Source: Epiperipatus broadwayi
Lineage: Eukaryota > Onychophora > Udeonychophora > Euonychophora > Peripatidae
Assembly: GCA_028023455.1 (NCBI GenBank)
Contig: JAQFVV010000112.1
Coordinates: 1,424,001-1,488,000 of the forward strand
Direction of reading: 5' to 3'
Length of the DNA stretch: 64,000 nt
Position 1 is the stretch's first letter; the number at the start of each line of letters is the position of its first letter. This document shows, piece by piece, positions 33,728 to 45,891 of this stretch. The position numbers were made by a program, and so were the translations under genes. The notes under the pieces were generated by a model. It was not told where the DNA came from. It saw only the letters and a list, made by a program, of their open reading frames with translations, and ran no database searches.

Positions 33728-34810
33728 CACCTGGGTCTCGTTTTATGCGGTAGATAGGTTCCACAGAAAACCCGCATTAAAAAATTTAAAAAAATCGCAC
33801 AAAAATAGACTTATCTTGAAAAATGGGGGATAGGGTCTGTAATTTTCAGAATTCACATAAAAGCAAAGCAAGAAGGAAAAATTACTTTAAAATTTGCATT
33901 AAAAAAATAAGGAAATAAGGTATGATTAATAAAAAATATCAAATATTTGAAAAAAAATGATACAAGACAAACTTTTTTTTTATTAACTACAGTACTTAAT
34001 TTGCCATTTTTTCATGCGTATTTTAATTATTATCGCTATTTTCAAATGTCCGGTTTGTTTGTAAACTGGTAAGAAATCAGTTTTTTTTTTAAAAAAATCA
34101 GATTTGTCAATGTGATGTGATGTAGCTTCTTCTTGAACAAAGTCAAGAATCTCTCAGCAATTATGCCCAGAGAAACTTGTTAGCCACTTTATTTTTCGTT
34201 CTCCACTCTAATTTTTACCATATTCTGCTCCATCCCATTTACTCAACTAGTGCCAATTTCAGTCTTGTGCTGTGTTAATGGTTTTCTGTTGACAACTGAT
34301 TTTTACTACTGAAATAAATTTTAAATGTTCACATTTTGTTTTTATATTTAAAAAATGAGGATCGCAATCAAAGCAAAAAGATTATACATTATCATTAAAA
34401 ATATTATTTTCAGTTTATAAAATCAATAAAATCTTCATTATTTATTTTAAAAATCTACATTATTTATTTCTGTTATACCTAACAAAATACATTTTAAAAG
34501 TTTAAAATTTTTGAATATTTATTGCGATATTTTTATATGTAAGTATAAATCTATTATTATTATTTACTCATTAGTATAAGTAGATTATTTAGTCTAAATA
34601 TAGCTTCAGGCCATGTTCACATTAGCTGCTAATATAACTTTATATTTTTGAAAAAAAAAAAAAAAATTTCAAGTCAAAATAATTTATTAATAATTTAAAT
34701 TTCTTGATATCTAATAAATATGGTGAAATATGAAAAATATTAAAAAGAAACATGAATCGCATAACTTCAAAATCGCATTAAAATAATCCGCATAAAACGA
34801 GACCCAGGTG
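33728..34810 (-). mobile_element. Tigger/pogo-like element nested in hammerhead repeat
   Basis: A 1083-bp element whose ends are near-perfect inverted repeats: CACCTGGGTCTCGTTTTATG and CATAAAACGAGACCCAGGTG. TA lies on both sides (33726-33727 and 34811-34812), and the flanks rejoin to the uninterrupted sequence seen in copies B and C. Internal matches to the 25.3-kb copy include CTTGTGCTGTGTTAATGG (about 34263). A LINE 3' fragment is inserted at 34108-34240. No transposase frame survives. Confidence 0.8.
34108..34240 (-). mobile_element. LINE 3' end fragment nested in Tigger-like element
   Basis: Minus-strand copy of the last ~130 bp of the CR1-like LINE. It starts with the tail (TGTGATGTGATGTAG), passes the 3' hairpin (ATCTCTCAGCAATTATGCCC) and breaks off at CATCCCATTT. 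The related transposon copy at 25.3 kb lacks it, so it is a separate, severely 5'-truncated insertion. Confidence 0.75.
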
Positions 34811-34925
34811 TATTTATCTTTTTGACATGTGTGTGATCAAGCGTATCAGCAGTATGAGATAGTATGGATGGTTGAGGGTCATATGAAAGTCTGAGTTCAA
34901 ACACCCTATATATTAAATATAATTT

Positions 34926-35880
34926 ATTGAAACTTTTCTTGCTTGAAAGAGAATACAGCTACACAGCTGTTTATTGTGGATTAAAAAGACAAAATTTTAT
35001 TTTTTAATAATTTTTATTTTTTTTATTCATTTTTTTTAAAAAACATGATTTGTTGAAAACATGGATATGGAAGAAAGATTGTACAAAATATTAACACAAA
35101 ATATTCAACAAAAAGAGTGTGTGTATATTTGAATATCATGCATAAATTATTGTCCTGATAACTTACAATAATAAGGGGCTATATATAGAACACATAAAAT
35201 GTAACAAATTGGAATTATTTTATATGCAATCTTAACGATATGGAAAGATCTTGTGATATGATAGTTAGTATATTTGCCTTCTTTAATGACATATGTTTTA
35301 ATCTAGTCAATACTTAATTTTTTTAAAATAGTTCAGTCTTTGCAAAAGAAATTTAAGATTTCTTTCAGAAATTGGCCTTTAGTCAACACATATATCTTTA
35401 CAATTCTTAAATGGTAAATGACTATCTAGTTTTTTTAGCTTGGAAATGTAAGACAATTGCTGAAATTTCTATTAATTGATAGTTGATTTTTGTAAAGATG
35501 CAGTAATGAGATTCTGAATAATTTTCTAATACCAGGCATGTTACCATATATGGCACACTAACAGAAGATATGGCTTTATTTAAGTTTCATTAAGTCACTT
35601 TATCCTGGTGGCCAGCATTATTAGCAAAATTCATCCTTATTCTAGAACTAGGAGCAATTCTAAATAATGTTTGGAATTGGAATAACATTATATTTCTCTA
35701 TAAATACAGCTTTGGCCCTAATGTATTGCATATTTAGTTTACATGTTTTTGTGTTCCAACTTATGTTTATCAATGAAAACACAGATCACTGATATTACAT
35801 GCATGTCTTAATTTATATTTTCTCTGAAATTTTATTTACAGTACTTGCATAAAGATGTTAACTGTTTATACTTCTATAGC
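34926..35880. other. AT-rich non-coding spacer
   Basis: About 0.95 kb. No feature recognised. Confidence 0.45.
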
Positions 35881-36079
35881 GAATGTAATAAGTGTGTTCA
35901 TACGCAACTATAGAGAAGTTTGTTATTTCTACAAATTAAATACGGCTTAGCACTTTTGAGAACTTATGATGTTCTCATATTCATAACAAAATGAATATGA
36001 AAATGCCATAAGCCGTATTTAATTTATAGAAACAATAAGCTTCTCTATAGTTGTGTATAAGTGCACTTATTACATTTAT
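35881..36079. repeat. Foldback, arms about 80 bp
   Basis: The left arm (35881-35958; CAACTATAGAGAAG, AAATTAAATACGGCTTA) pairs with the right arm (35999-36079; TAAGCCGTATTTAATTT, CTTCTCTATAGTTG) around a 40-bp AT loop. The arms are about 85-90 percent complementary by eye. MITE-like. Confidence 0.7.
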
Positions 36080-36360
36080 TACTTACAGAAAGGTATTTGT
36101 TCAATGATTATGATTAAAAATATCCATTAATAAGGCATTAATTAATTGGGACTTTAGTCAAAGGATGTTGACTTTCAGATCATTATGTCCAAAGTGCCAA
36201 AGTTGTGTTTTTTTTTTTTTTTGTTTTTGGATGTGTTCAGTCGGAGACAAAGAAGGCAAATGAATATAATATGGAAATCAAAAAAATTTGTCTATTAACG
36301 ATTGATATAAAATAGATTTCTACAAAGTATTTATATTGCAGTATTTTAAATTGTAAAGTT

Positions 36361-36490
36361 TTTGAATTTAAAAAAAAAAAGGCATATAGCATTATTGCTT
36401 GGAAGTTCATATGAAGTTGAGTGCCAGAATCGATCCTGGAACCTCCCAATCCCAAATCAGACACTCTTCCAACTATACCAAATGGTGCAG
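36361..36490 (-). mobile_element. tRNA-derived SINE, minus strand
   Basis: Minus-strand reading: TTGGTATAGTTGGAAGAGTG (box A-like), GGATCGATTCTGGCACTC (box B-like), then AACTTCCAAGCAATAATGC as tail. Same family as 43.6 and 44.8 kb. Confidence 0.65.
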
Positions 36491-36910
36491 GATTTTGAGT
36501 ATAATAAAAATGATATATGGAACTTAAATTTATAAAAAAAAAAATTAGTTTTTATTATTTGTGGATTTTATATGTATTAAGCAAAAGAATAGACAAGGGT
36601 GAAGTCCATGGAAAACATTTAGGAGAAGTAGCATGATGTATGAGTATTAGAAGTGGAATTCATTCTATTCAGTCCAGAACCATCTTTTGTAAATTTCAGT
36701 AATCACTAGTTATGCAGACTTCAATTTTAGCTATTGGTTTCATTATTGAAGAGCACTGGATCACATATTCATTTGAGACATTTACTTTTTTAATACTATC
36801 CAAGCCAGTGAGCCTATATTTTTGGAATACAGTATCTTGTAATGTTTATTAATTACTTAAGTTTATAATAGATGACTCTGAAGTAAATAAATAGAAAAAA
36901 GTCATGTGTT

Positions 36911-37091
36911 GTTTTAAACAACGAGGATTACCAATTCCTCAACAAGCTTTGTGATAAATGCTTAGCTAGAGAAAGCATTTAAAATATCTGTCAGAACACC
37001 CCCACCCCCACAGAGATATTTTAAATGCTTTCTCTAGCTAAGCACTTATCACAAAGCTTGTTGAGGAATTGGCAATCCTCATTGTTTATAA
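36911..37091. repeat. Foldback, arms about 78 bp
   Basis: Left arm 36911-36989 and right arm 37013-37091 are nearly perfect reverse complements (ATTCCTCAACAAGCTTTGTG and CACAAAGCTTGTTGAGGAAT). The loop is CACCCCCACCCCCAC, C-rich on this strand. MITE-like hairpin, young by its arm identity. Confidence 0.75.
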
Positions 37092-39431
37092 CTTACAAGC
37101 TTAAGAGAATAGGGTCATGCGATCTATGACTCTTATTTTGACTATGCTTTGTTTTGTTTTATATATGTGGATATTATTTTAAATAGAAATTGTTTGATTA
37201 TAAACATAATTTGCTGTACTTAAAGTCAAAAGCTTCTACTCTATAAGATCTGCAAAAATGACTTGAATAAAGTAGTGACATAAAATCACTGTAGCAAGTC
37301 TAAAGGCCATAATAATTAATATGCATGTTCTTGGTATGAATCATTAATGCTGCATGCTCCTATCTTTGATGGTTTGATTGTTCAGATGACATTTTCTTGC
37401 AATAATTGGCTGTACTATTTGGACGATTTTTATGGTAAATAAGTTTTAGTTATTATCTTTATATCTGTAGGAAGTTGGCTGAAAAATTCACCATTTCATT
37501 GTAATTATTTTTTGTCTTACATAAGTATATGTAATTCATTGAAGTCTCTCTCCCTTTCTCTTTTTTCCTTTTATATGTGTATGTAGATTTTTCTTGATAC
37601 ATCTCAAATTAAATAAATTAAATGATAATAGTAAAATAAAATATCATGGTTAGTATAATAAATAATTCAAAGATACTGACAAGTAGAGAAATAGAAATAT
37701 TACTGGGGGTTTTTTTTAATACGTTAAAGTAGGTTTTCATGCCAAAATAATTATTTATTAAACATTTTAATATTTAACAAAATTTTAAAATTTGTTGTGA
37801 ACGTTTTTATTTAGCTTTGGAATGATATATCTATCAGGGTGTTAAATCACAAACTAATGTATATTCAAACTTGATTTATTGATTGTGAAGAATATAGGCA
37901 GCAGTTCAAATATATATATATTAGTATTATTTCCGTTTCTTTAGCATGTAACATGTTTAGCTTATACAATACTGACTAAAAATATATCCTACTTTTATTT
38001 AAAAAAAAAGATAACTTTGCAAATTTATAAACTCAAAAAAAGTAAAAGGCTACAATCAAAAATTTATTAACATGACTACAGCTTAATTATATATATACTC
38101 CAGAGAAATTTTCTCCTAAACAATCTTTGGATAGAAGTAAGGTAACATGTGGCTAAGGTTAAAGTGCTTAGAAATTTAGTAAAAAAAAAATAATGGCTAC
38201 AAGATGCTAATCTTATTTATAAATATTTTAAATCTTCATAATCAAAGAATTGATGATTCTGTTCGTTAAAATACTTCAGTAGCATTTTATTTATATATAC
38301 AAGCACAATTTCATAAACATCTAAAACTTTTATTATTTTATCAATGATGATCAAAAATTATCACTTGTCATTATATCCTTTCACCTAGTGATTCTTTCAG
38401 GAAAAAAACACAACATATGTACATATCTTTATGAAATGATATGCAACAGCAAACTATTACCAATGATTACCATTCGTAATACATTACTATATTTCTTGTT
38501 ATATTACTGCTTTTAGAAAGCAAACATATATATAAAGCCTAATATATTGTTGTTGATGTATCGCCGGGTTTTTTTTTTACTAAATAGCCTTTTTATTCAG
38601 CATTTCTGTATACTGGCAAAAAAAAAAAAAAACATATTCTGTCAATGAAACTGAAGAGAAAAAAAAATACTCTAGACAAGATGGAAGACATAGTTGAGCC
38701 GCTATTCATAAATCGTGAACTCTAATGTACGCCTTCTAAGATTGCACGAAATCGAATAAGTTTATAAACTATTTCGTATTGATAACGTTTGACCTTTTTT
38801 TTTAAGATCCTATTTACAGTTCGGGATGTTAAGGGTTAAAATATTTTTTTATTTTACCTTTCTTCTAATAAAAATAAATGGCGCAATAATAGTCTATTAC
38901 TAGACAACAATATTTTTGTTATTTAAATAAATTTAATTATTAGAGGTGACATATATCTGAAAGGAAGACCCCATCTGTTGTCATAGTAATGATTAATAAT
39001 GACGTCAGGCAGCTGTCATAGTTTTTGCCTTTTCAAATAAAATCTGACTTTTTTTTTATTTTGATGACGCAAACATTTCTAATATTTCACTTTTAAAACA
39101 AAAAAATCAATGTTTAAAATATATATATTAGATAAACTTTAGTTTTTAAAGGTAAGGAATCTGTAACAGTTATCTCGGTCAATTATTAAAAAACTTAATC
39201 GTATATATTTTTCCAAAAACAATATCGATTTTTTTTTTTTGTTAAGATTGATTCTTAGTTTTACCAATTATTTTAATTCTTTATATATAAATTTTAGTTG
39301 TGCACAAAATCAGTTTCTTTGATTTAATTGGTTTATATAAATACTTATTTTCAAGTAAAACACGCGCGCATTTGTAATTATTTTATGTTGAACTATTTCC
39401 ATCATCTAAAATTAATTATGTCTTTAGAAAA
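37092..39431. other. AT-rich non-coding spacer
   Basis: About 2.3 kb. A few less AT-rich patches (38690-38780, 38940-39030) but no feature that I recognise. Confidence 0.45.
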
Positions 39432-39772
39432 ATTCAAACTTTATTTAAACTTTTCAAATACATTTCAGTTGTTAGTAATAGCCACAGGTTGATATATAAC
39501 ATTACATTTCGAGTGTTATTAGTCTCTCTTCTTCAGGTATTGCTGGCCTAACTAGTGATAGTATTATCATGGGAGTAGAACCTAACACTTAAATTCATGA
39601 TACTAAGTATCTAAAAATCCCAGTTATGATTTCCATACTAGTACTGTCACTTGTCAGGCCAGTAACATCTGAATAAGAGAGAACAAATAGCACTCAAAAT
39701 TTTGTGTAATCTGTGTTCTATTACTAACAGTTGAATGAATGTACTTGAAAAATTTGTATAAAATTTAATTTT
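39432..39772. repeat. Foldback element with tRNA-like centre, second copy
   Basis: Left arm (about 39432-39550: TTTATTTAAACTTTTCAAAT, GAGTGTTATTAGTCTCTC) pairs with right arm (about 39640-39772: GAGAGAACAAATAGCACTC, GAAAAATTTGTATAAAATTT). The centre has TAGTGATAGTATTATCATGG and GTTATGATTTCCATACTAG, matching the 28-kb element's GATTTGATTTCCATACTGG. Confidence 0.6.
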
Positions 39773-40417
39773 TTTTTTTTAAACACATTTAATAATTATC
39801 TCTATTTGGTGAAATATTACAACATAATTAAAAGTAATAAATGCCAACACCACAAACTTTCAGACTAATGGTAAACATTGAATTAATGTTTTTAAAAAAA
39901 TCTATTAGAAATGATGTAGCTCTATACTCATCAATTAAGATTTGAAAATATTCAAATTTGGCAACTTAGGCATATAAGAGGCAAGAGATATAAGGGCAAA
40001 CAGAATTTCTATTTTTTTTAGTAACTGTTTTATATTAAACAGAATGGCCTAGCAGAATTCAGTTTGGTACAGAATTAATATATCTTATAAAGAAATTGGA
40101 GTGCTTTTAACCAAAAGGTAGAATCACTAATGCTTTATTAACTCTTTAAATTTTATCATTATGTGCATTGATTAGGTAGTTATGAACAATATGGTTTATG
40201 ATATGGCCATTACTATATGAGAGGTTGTTAAATTTCATTTCTTAGGCAAATGAAGCATAATTCTGGGTGGCCTTAATCTGTTAATGAGACTAAATTGATG
40301 CTCACTGTGTGAAATTAAACATCTTGGAAACTCTGAATTCTTTTTTTTTGGGGGGGGGGGTGAACTCTTGCTTTAAAGATAGGATATGGAGGAGTCAAAA
40401 ACATTTTTTTTTTTTGT
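39773..40417. other. AT-rich non-coding spacer
   Basis: No feature recognised; a T9G10 homopolymer pair lies near 40342-40360. Confidence 0.4.
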
Positions 40418-40660
40418 TTTTGGCAGATAAATGTGTTTCATAGTGATGTGATTGTAAGCCTACATTTATCTTAACAAGACTGTAATCAGAATGTGATATC
40501 AGTTGTTTTCCAAAAAAGTGCCACATGTTGTCATGATTTTGGCAGATAAATGTGTTTTAAAGTGATGCGATTGTAAGCCTACATTTATCTTAACAAGACT
40601 GGGTAATCAGAATGTGATATCAGTTAGTTGTTTTTCAGAAAAGTGCCACATGTTATCATG
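40418..40660. repeat. Tandem duplication, unit about 119 bp
   Basis: Unit 1 (40418-40536) and unit 2 (40537-40660) share TTTTGGCAGATAAATGTGTT, GTAAGCCTACATTTATCTTA and GTGCCACATGTT. Differences are a few substitutions and short insertions, so the duplication is recent but not new. Confidence 0.8.
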
Positions 40661-42059
40661 AAATAATTGTTGCAGTCATGCAATCTGATCAGTCTATATT
40701 TTTTGCAACCAGTTAATTGTGTTCTATTAATAACATTTAATGAATGGTAGCAATAATAAAGGATATCTCCATTGTTAGTCATACAGTGGACTGATAATTG
40801 ACAGATAAGATTTGAACTATCCTGCTACCTTTGCAATAACTTTTAAGCAGTTTTTCTTGACTATTAACAGAGATGTCTTGTGAAGGAAATGGTGAGGGCA
40901 TCATATTTCAATGAATTCACTATTTCATCTAGACACTTGTCAACTCTGTATCTGCTAAACTATATAGCACCATCTCAGATATTATATGCAAGTGACGAAC
41001 TGCTCCTTTGTGAAACATTTTTGTCTGGATCACCTTTATTTTATGATAGCAAACTTTTTGATACATTTTATCAACTTGTTGATGACTTGATTGTATTTAA
41101 TCAAAATTTTACATTCAGGGTTTCTGTCTTTTCTCGGTGATAACTGCAGATATTTTCCAGCAAAATAATGCATAGCCATATACTCTCAGTATCTTCAACA
41201 GTGATAAGCAATAAGTTGTCACATATATCCAACACTTCATTATAGGACTTGTCACTTCATGTCATGTTCTGGTCTGACTGCCATTCCATAATTCTTATCT
41301 TTCTGCCCATTTTTAAAATTCCTTTTTTTTAGAAATTAAATGTTAATGATTATGTTATTTGTTGTACTCACGATTTTATATTATTCCTTCTGGATGCTGT
41401 AGTTTCCATGCAGACATTTTATAAGTTTTAAATGTTGATTATTAAAATTCAGATATACTATTGAAGGAATTAATCGAAAAGCTGAAAAATATGTTAAGAT
41501 GAATCAGTCATTCTCATGCAAATAGAAACTCTTAATACATTGTAATAAAATATAATAAAGATAAAATATTGTGTTAATATATTGTGCCAAGGCCAAATTG
41601 GCACATGTATATAAAATAATTTTGTCGTAAAAAAAAATATTAAAACAAAAAAATCTTTTGCAAAAGAGTTTGAAATAAAAGTTGAAAAATCATTGATTTA
41701 AAGTGGGAAGGGGGTTTTCTTAAAGTTAAACTGAAGGTTTTATAAAAAGGAAGTAAAGAGTTTATTATTATTAGTGAAATACAATTTAAAAGCTTTAAAA
41801 AAATTTATAAATCTCTTCATTTAAATTAAATAAGAAAAATAATCTTAAAACTAGTTTTGATATGTAGAGTAAAATTATATATGTGCGTGCGAATGTAAAA
41901 AAAATGTATCAGTATTAAATATTATAAATAAATGAAAAATGTATTTTAAAAAAAAAACAGTGGTGCGCTACTAATTAAAGATATGAAAACAACACGTTTT
42001 GAAATAGCAACTACTAATTAAACAATCAATCAAAAAACACGTTGTCTTAGGATTAATTG
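40661..42059. other. Spacer with one unrecognised open frame
   Basis: About 1.4 kb. A plus-strand open frame of 86 codons (40880-41140) has a normal-looking residue mix but no family motif, start context or splice sites that I trust; it may be an exon relic. Confidence 0.35.
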
Positions 42060-42494
42060 CTAAAGAATTTTGACAACAGATATTTGCCAGAGGATATCAA
42101 AAGGAAAACACTTCATCGGTATAAATATGGAGTATTTTATCGGACAATCAATTGAGAGTTTTTTCAGTCTAGTTTGCAGTGACAGTCTTGTTCCAGTTTG
42201 AGATAACAGTGCATCTCTATTATGAATCCAGAAACAAACATGCATTGTTGAGCAGCTTTTGGAAATATACGCTCGTGCTCCAGCCTTTTTAGTCCAACAA
42301 GATCATCAAAACCTGCTTGAGAAATTATGTCTGCATAACAACTCAGAAATCCTCCATCAAATGTTCAACTGTCTTCAAGAATAAAGCAAATGGTTTCGCA
42401 TAAAATCTCTTCAAGAAACGTCCAAATCTAACCAGTTAGATATAATCCATCAGAAGCAGCAAACAACAAGCAATATCCACGTTCCCAAAAATCC
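42060..42494 (+). promoter_or_regulatory. Possible promoter and non-coding first exon
   Basis: A patch of more balanced base composition. TATAAATA lies at 42119-42126 and about 30 bases later comes an initiator-like ATCAATT; a second, TCAGTCT, lies near 42164. The following ~330 bp is CA-rich and poor in homopolymers, like a 5' UTR, and ends CCTAG followed by GTAAAC at about 42497, a plausible splice donor. No long open frame. It could equally be the end of an unrecognised repeat. Confidence 0.25.
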
Positions 42495-42934
42495 TAGGTA
42501 AACATTTATTTATTATCATTTATACGTAGTAGCCACTGCTGTAAGTTGTAAATATTCAAGATTCAAATTATATGAACTCTATCATACATGAAATGAACTG
42601 TTGATATGTGTGTTTAAGTGTCAAATGCTATTAATGCTTTATTATTATATTTGTGAATGCTATATGAGTTAATATGTGTGTGATCATTATATCAGTGTTA
42701 TTAGTTAAATTAGATAAATACCAATGTTCTACTATTAAAATCTACAAGAATATTTAAACTAGTTTAGAAATGTTAATTTAGAATGTGTGTGTGTGTATTA
42801 TATTAGATTTATAAAAATGTTTAAAATTAGTAAATATTAGTTAATAAATTGTCTTTTTAAACTTTATTTGTCGGTCAATTCTTTTTATCAATTCTTTTTC
42901 TATATTTTAGTACTGATTAAAATTAGACTGGGCT
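42495..42934. other. Spacer
   Basis: AT-rich, with a TGTG microsatellite near 42785. Nothing recognised. Confidence 0.4.
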
Positions 42935-43260
42935 AGTTTATGGGATGGTTTCAAGCGCTGGATTATGAGCCTACTGCCCGAATACGTTAGTCTTCAGACT
43001 AGCTGGTGCCCCGGGGTTTACCCCAAAACAAATAAAGTATTTGGATAGTAGGGGTTTGAATCTAGCAGCCGAGATGGGCCATTGTTGATAGTTAAAGCTA
43101 TCAATAAGATCTCCCATTTTGCTCGAACGTGCCGGTTCGTTCACGTAACCTTTATAAGATTATAAATGTATTATGAAAGAGTTTGAAACTGGTCAAAACT
43201 TATATATACGCGTAAGTGATTTCAGCGGTTCGACCCGGTACAATATATATAAATGTTAAT
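42935..43260 (+). mobile_element. SINE-like element, different family
   Basis: GC-richer than its surroundings. It contains a box A-like GATGGTTTCAAGCGCTGG, the hairpin GGGGTTTACCCC, a box B-like GGGGTTTGAATC (about 43050) and a perfect inverted repeat TTGATAG/CTATCAA. The tRNA-like boxes are far apart for a simple tRNA head, so the call is tentative. Confidence 0.35.
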
Positions 43261-43561
43261 ACACTGGACAAATAGTAAAATAGCAGAAATATGTCATGAT
43301 ATATTAGGTATGGTCAACGAATCAACCATGATCTACAAGACAATTGACACGTGTATTTTTTTTTTGTGGGAAGGGCATATGTTTCTTTTCCCTTAATCTC
43401 ATTATGACAAAAATTTTGCATATAAAATAATGTTTCAGTTCTTTTTTTAGCAAATCAACATTTTCATATATGAATATCTTCTAATCAGCAATTTTTTAAG
43501 AAATGAATAATCTGATCAATGTTTGTGATTATAAATTTTCTCTGTATAATCTCGATTTTGG

Positions 43562-43690
43562 CTGCATGGTCTGGGATAGTGATAGTGTGACAGGTTCTGA
43601 AACTTAAGATCCACGAATCGCGCCCATCTTTACCATTTCCAGTACTCAAATTATATTCCAGAGCAATAGAATTATTTGATTATTTATTTC
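43562..43690 (+). mobile_element. tRNA-derived SINE, plus strand
   Basis: GCATGGTCTGGGATAGTGAT gives the box A-like head, CCACGAATCGCGCCC the box B region, and CCAGAGCAATAGAATTATTT the shared tail leading to a T-rich end. Same family as 6.4, 36.4 and 44.8 kb. Confidence 0.65.
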
Positions 43691-44727
43691 TCTTTAAAAA
43701 ATAAAATAAAAATGCCAAGTTAGAGTAATATTTATAAATGTGATTAATAATTATAGTTTTTTTAATAAAAAAATTGTTCTACTTTATTTTATATGTTCAT
43801 CTTTGGTACGTTTAATAAATGCTGAAATAAGATTATAACATTGTAACCCCCCCCCTCCAGTCATCCCAGATTGACCAGACCTGGAATATATCGTTGTGAA
43901 AGGTGTTTAAACAGCATTGAGTAAAGAAGATAATGTGTTGATCATTAAAGAGAAAGCAAAATAAAAATGGTAAACAGAAATACTGAAGAAACTTGATATA
44001 CTTTAAATTCTACAGTCTTATTGGGTCATATTGATGTAAGGCAAGATAAAATAGACTTAAAACAGTTGGCTGCAAAGTTTTTTCCAACAGTTTTCCATAG
44101 AAGAACATTAAAAGAGAAGCTAAATGAATACTCTACTGACCATTACTGGGTGATTATCAGAAATTGATCTCTTTTATATAAATTTCCCTTTTCTCTCTTT
44201 TTTATATTTTGTAGTTAGCAAAATATATTATATTTTATGTCTTATGCACTAATTATTTACATACCTAATGCTAATTATTTATTTTTAATTTGCCTTTATT
44301 CATAGTTGTCTCCCCCTCTATACGTTAATTTGCTAGTTTTTTTTCTTGAGATGTGGACCTGAGCCTTAATATAATTTGCTAGGAAGAAAAAGTTTGGGCT
44401 CAAAAACTTTGCATATTTTAATCAATTATTTTAATAGTAAATGCATCTAGTAGTTTATAATAGCCTTAAATAACTCAACATAGACAAATACCTCTTTGGT
44501 GATTCCTTTGTTTCAGAGGAATAGTGAAGATGGGATTTTTTTTTTCTCTATCTAGTAAATGAATTGTCAATTATGGGCCAGTTGTATCTAAAAAAATAAT
44601 ATTAACTCTTTATGGGGAAAAAAATTCAATTTCCACTCTGATTTGACTGTAGTAAGTCTTTTTGATGTAAGACTAAATGTTATCACATTATTATGATGTT
44701 TTATTCATTCGATCAAAAAAAAAAATG
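43691..44727. other. AT-rich non-coding spacer
   Basis: About 1 kb. No feature recognised. Confidence 0.45.
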
Positions 44728-44885
44728 TTAAAAGGCTTTATTGCTTGTGAATTCGTAAAAAGTTTGAGCGCCAGAACTGCGAAAACCAGAGTAGTTTCTA
44801 TAGGATCCCGCCCATCCCAAGTCACATGCTCTAGCAACTGCATCAAACAACAGAGCAATTCATTCAATAGATACATATAACACAA
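44728..44885 (-). mobile_element. tRNA-derived SINE, minus strand
   Basis: Minus-strand reading: GATGCAGTTGCTAGAGCATG, GACTTGGGATGGGCGGGATC, then GAATTCACAAGCAATAAAGC as tail. The open frames on both strands here are by-products of the repeat. Confidence 0.65.
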
Positions 44886-45891
44886 ACCATGAATTCATAA
44901 TAATGTATTAAATAACAGTTTCAATTTATCATTATATATAAAATTTATGTAAATGTAGACTGTTACGTATCAAATTCACAACCAATTAAAAAAAACTATT
45001 ACCCTTATCCATAACACTGTCAAATTCACAATTGAAAAATAAAAATCTTTAAATTTGTTTTTATAAATAAATGACTATATCTAACTAAACCATTTTATGT
45101 GAATGAAGTAATTTCACCTTTTATATTTAATAATTCATAATTTTTATTACAAAGCATATTTTATGTGAAGGAAATAATTCCGCCAGTAATAAATATATAT
45201 ATATATTTTTAAAGCAGTTGTCTGTAAAACTGTCAAATTCACATATCAAATGCAACAGGTATATTTGAAAATTTACATTTTAATTTAGCTTTATTAATAT
45301 CTTGCCCCGTTCATTTCTGAAGTTTACCAAACAGGCTGGGTTGTTCCAAAAATTTTTTTTTAATTGTGAATTTCTCACATTCATTTATATAATATTAAAA
45401 TCATTTATTTAATTTACATTAAATCTTGAAAAAAAAAAGATTTTTTCACAGGCTGGATACATCTGGTAATATAATATTTACCCAAATCATATAACTATTC
45501 AATGTAAAATTGCTTTATTGTTACTGAAGTGGCCAAATGTTGTATTTAAGGCAGACCTAAAGTTCAAATCTTTAATAAAACTAGATTTTTTTCCTAGATG
45601 CTTTTAAGTTTTCATGAAAACTCATGATTTTATTTATTTATTTTTTAAGAAAGAGCCTATTAGAATAGCAGGTAGTATAAATATCTCTGTTAGTTGTATA
45701 TCATAGAGTGTTCCAAGTTCAGACCAATTGAACCTTGGAAATTTTTTCAGGTTATCATTAAGCTTATAGTTTTTTAAAAAATAGCATTATTAAAGAAAAA
45801 AAGGTAGTCTAACCCGACGTACATGATGGCCGCTAGAGGCACTTTCTGTGTTAGCACACAGTACATACACGGTAGGGGCCTCGAAAGCAGA
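44886..45891. other. AT-rich spacer
   Basis: CACTGTCAAATTCACA-like phrases recur near 44968, 45015 and 45230. The last ~80 bp (from about 45810) is GC-richer, with no match in the window, and adjoins the LINE fragment. Confidence 0.4.

Larger units (their letters stand above)
33370..34925 (+). mobile_element. Hammerhead repeat copy D, split by a Tigger-like element
   Basis: The left part (about 33370-33727) runs from ATATAGTGCTTTAAGGTCTA through GACTTGTGGTCAACATGGG and CATTCCATCATCAGATTTTC to the ribozyme. It resumes at 34813 (TTTATCTTTTTGACATGTG) and ends with CTGAGTTCAAACACC near 34900. Removing the insert and one TA restores the order seen in copies B and C, so the unit was whole before the insertion. 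Confidence 0.75.

Noticed and set aside
40880-41140. 86-codon plus-strand open frame with protein-like composition
   Set aside because: No recognisable motif, start context or splice signals. Open frames of this size are expected by chance in 64 kb.
42060-42245. 61-codon minus-strand frame overlapping the possible promoter
   Set aside because: No motif, and the opposite strand gives a better explanation of the local features.
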